A DNA stretch of 6,536 nt from positions 1 to 6,536 of the forward strand of contig DVNA01000225.1 in NCBI GenBank assembly GCA_018714665.1, given 5' to 3'. Numbering within the stretch: the stretch's first letter is position 1; each line of letters opens with the position of its first letter. Under the pieces are notes generated by a model. It made no database searches. It was not told the origin of the DNA and worked only from the letters and a program-made list of their open reading frames with translations. This document shows, in pieces, positions 6,510 through 6,536 of the stretch. This DNA is from Candidatus Gallibacteroides avistercoris. GTDB lineage: Bacteria; Bacteroidota; Bacteroidia; Bacteroidales; CHK158-818. The position numbers and the translations under genes are program-made.

Positions 6510-6536
6510 GATATAATAATATATAACAAATCGATT

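Noticed and set aside
1..6536. Mobile element, CRISPR array, phage or defence genes
   Set aside because: I found no transposase, terminal or direct repeat pairs, spaced repeats, tRNA or rRNA on either strand; the window is four core metabolic genes.

Overview
The window looks like a housekeeping segment of a Bacteroidales-type (Bacteroidota) chromosome. Three things point there. The proteins resemble Bacteroides/Parabacteroides-like DapL, DapF, CarA and CarB as I remember those families. Start codons lack a clear Shine-Dalgarno sequence and sit in A/T-rich leaders. Two sites match the Bacteroidota -33/-7 promoter pattern (TTTG ... TAnnTTTG). I cannot name a genus from the sequence alone.

Layout: positions 1-1652 carry a leftward pair, dapF (801-1652) followed after 10 bases by dapL (790 down to the window edge, 3' end missing). 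Together they form the aminotransferase branch of meso-diaminopimelate/lysine synthesis: DapL makes LL-DAP from tetrahydrodipicolinate and DapF epimerises it to meso-DAP. A 376-base A/T-rich divergent region (1653-2028) holds a good leftward promoter for dapF and a good rightward promoter for carA, followed by a carA leader of roughly 95 bases with several small inverted repeats. Positions 2029-6369 carry carA and carB, the two subunits of glutamine-dependent carbamoyl phosphate synthetase, which feeds pyrimidine and arginine synthesis. The last 167 bases contain no gene that I can see, but do contain a strongly self-complementary stretch (about 6383-6509) ending in a T5 tract. It is either the carAB terminator or a folded RNA element.

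No mobile element, CRISPR array, defence system, tRNA or rRNA is visible, and all four genes are recognisable core metabolism. The points worth a second look are: (i) both CPSase subunits carry motifs of the animal CPS I/CAD type rather than the E. coli type; (ii) carA and carB are in the same reading frame and separated by one TAA only, as if one codon short of the fused eukaryotic protein; (iii) the CarB allosteric domain keeps most of the positions that bind N-acetylglutamate in human CPS1; (iv) the region after carB can be drawn as a three-way-junction RNA with a competing terminator fold. Statements about other organisms' sequences are from memory and were not searched.
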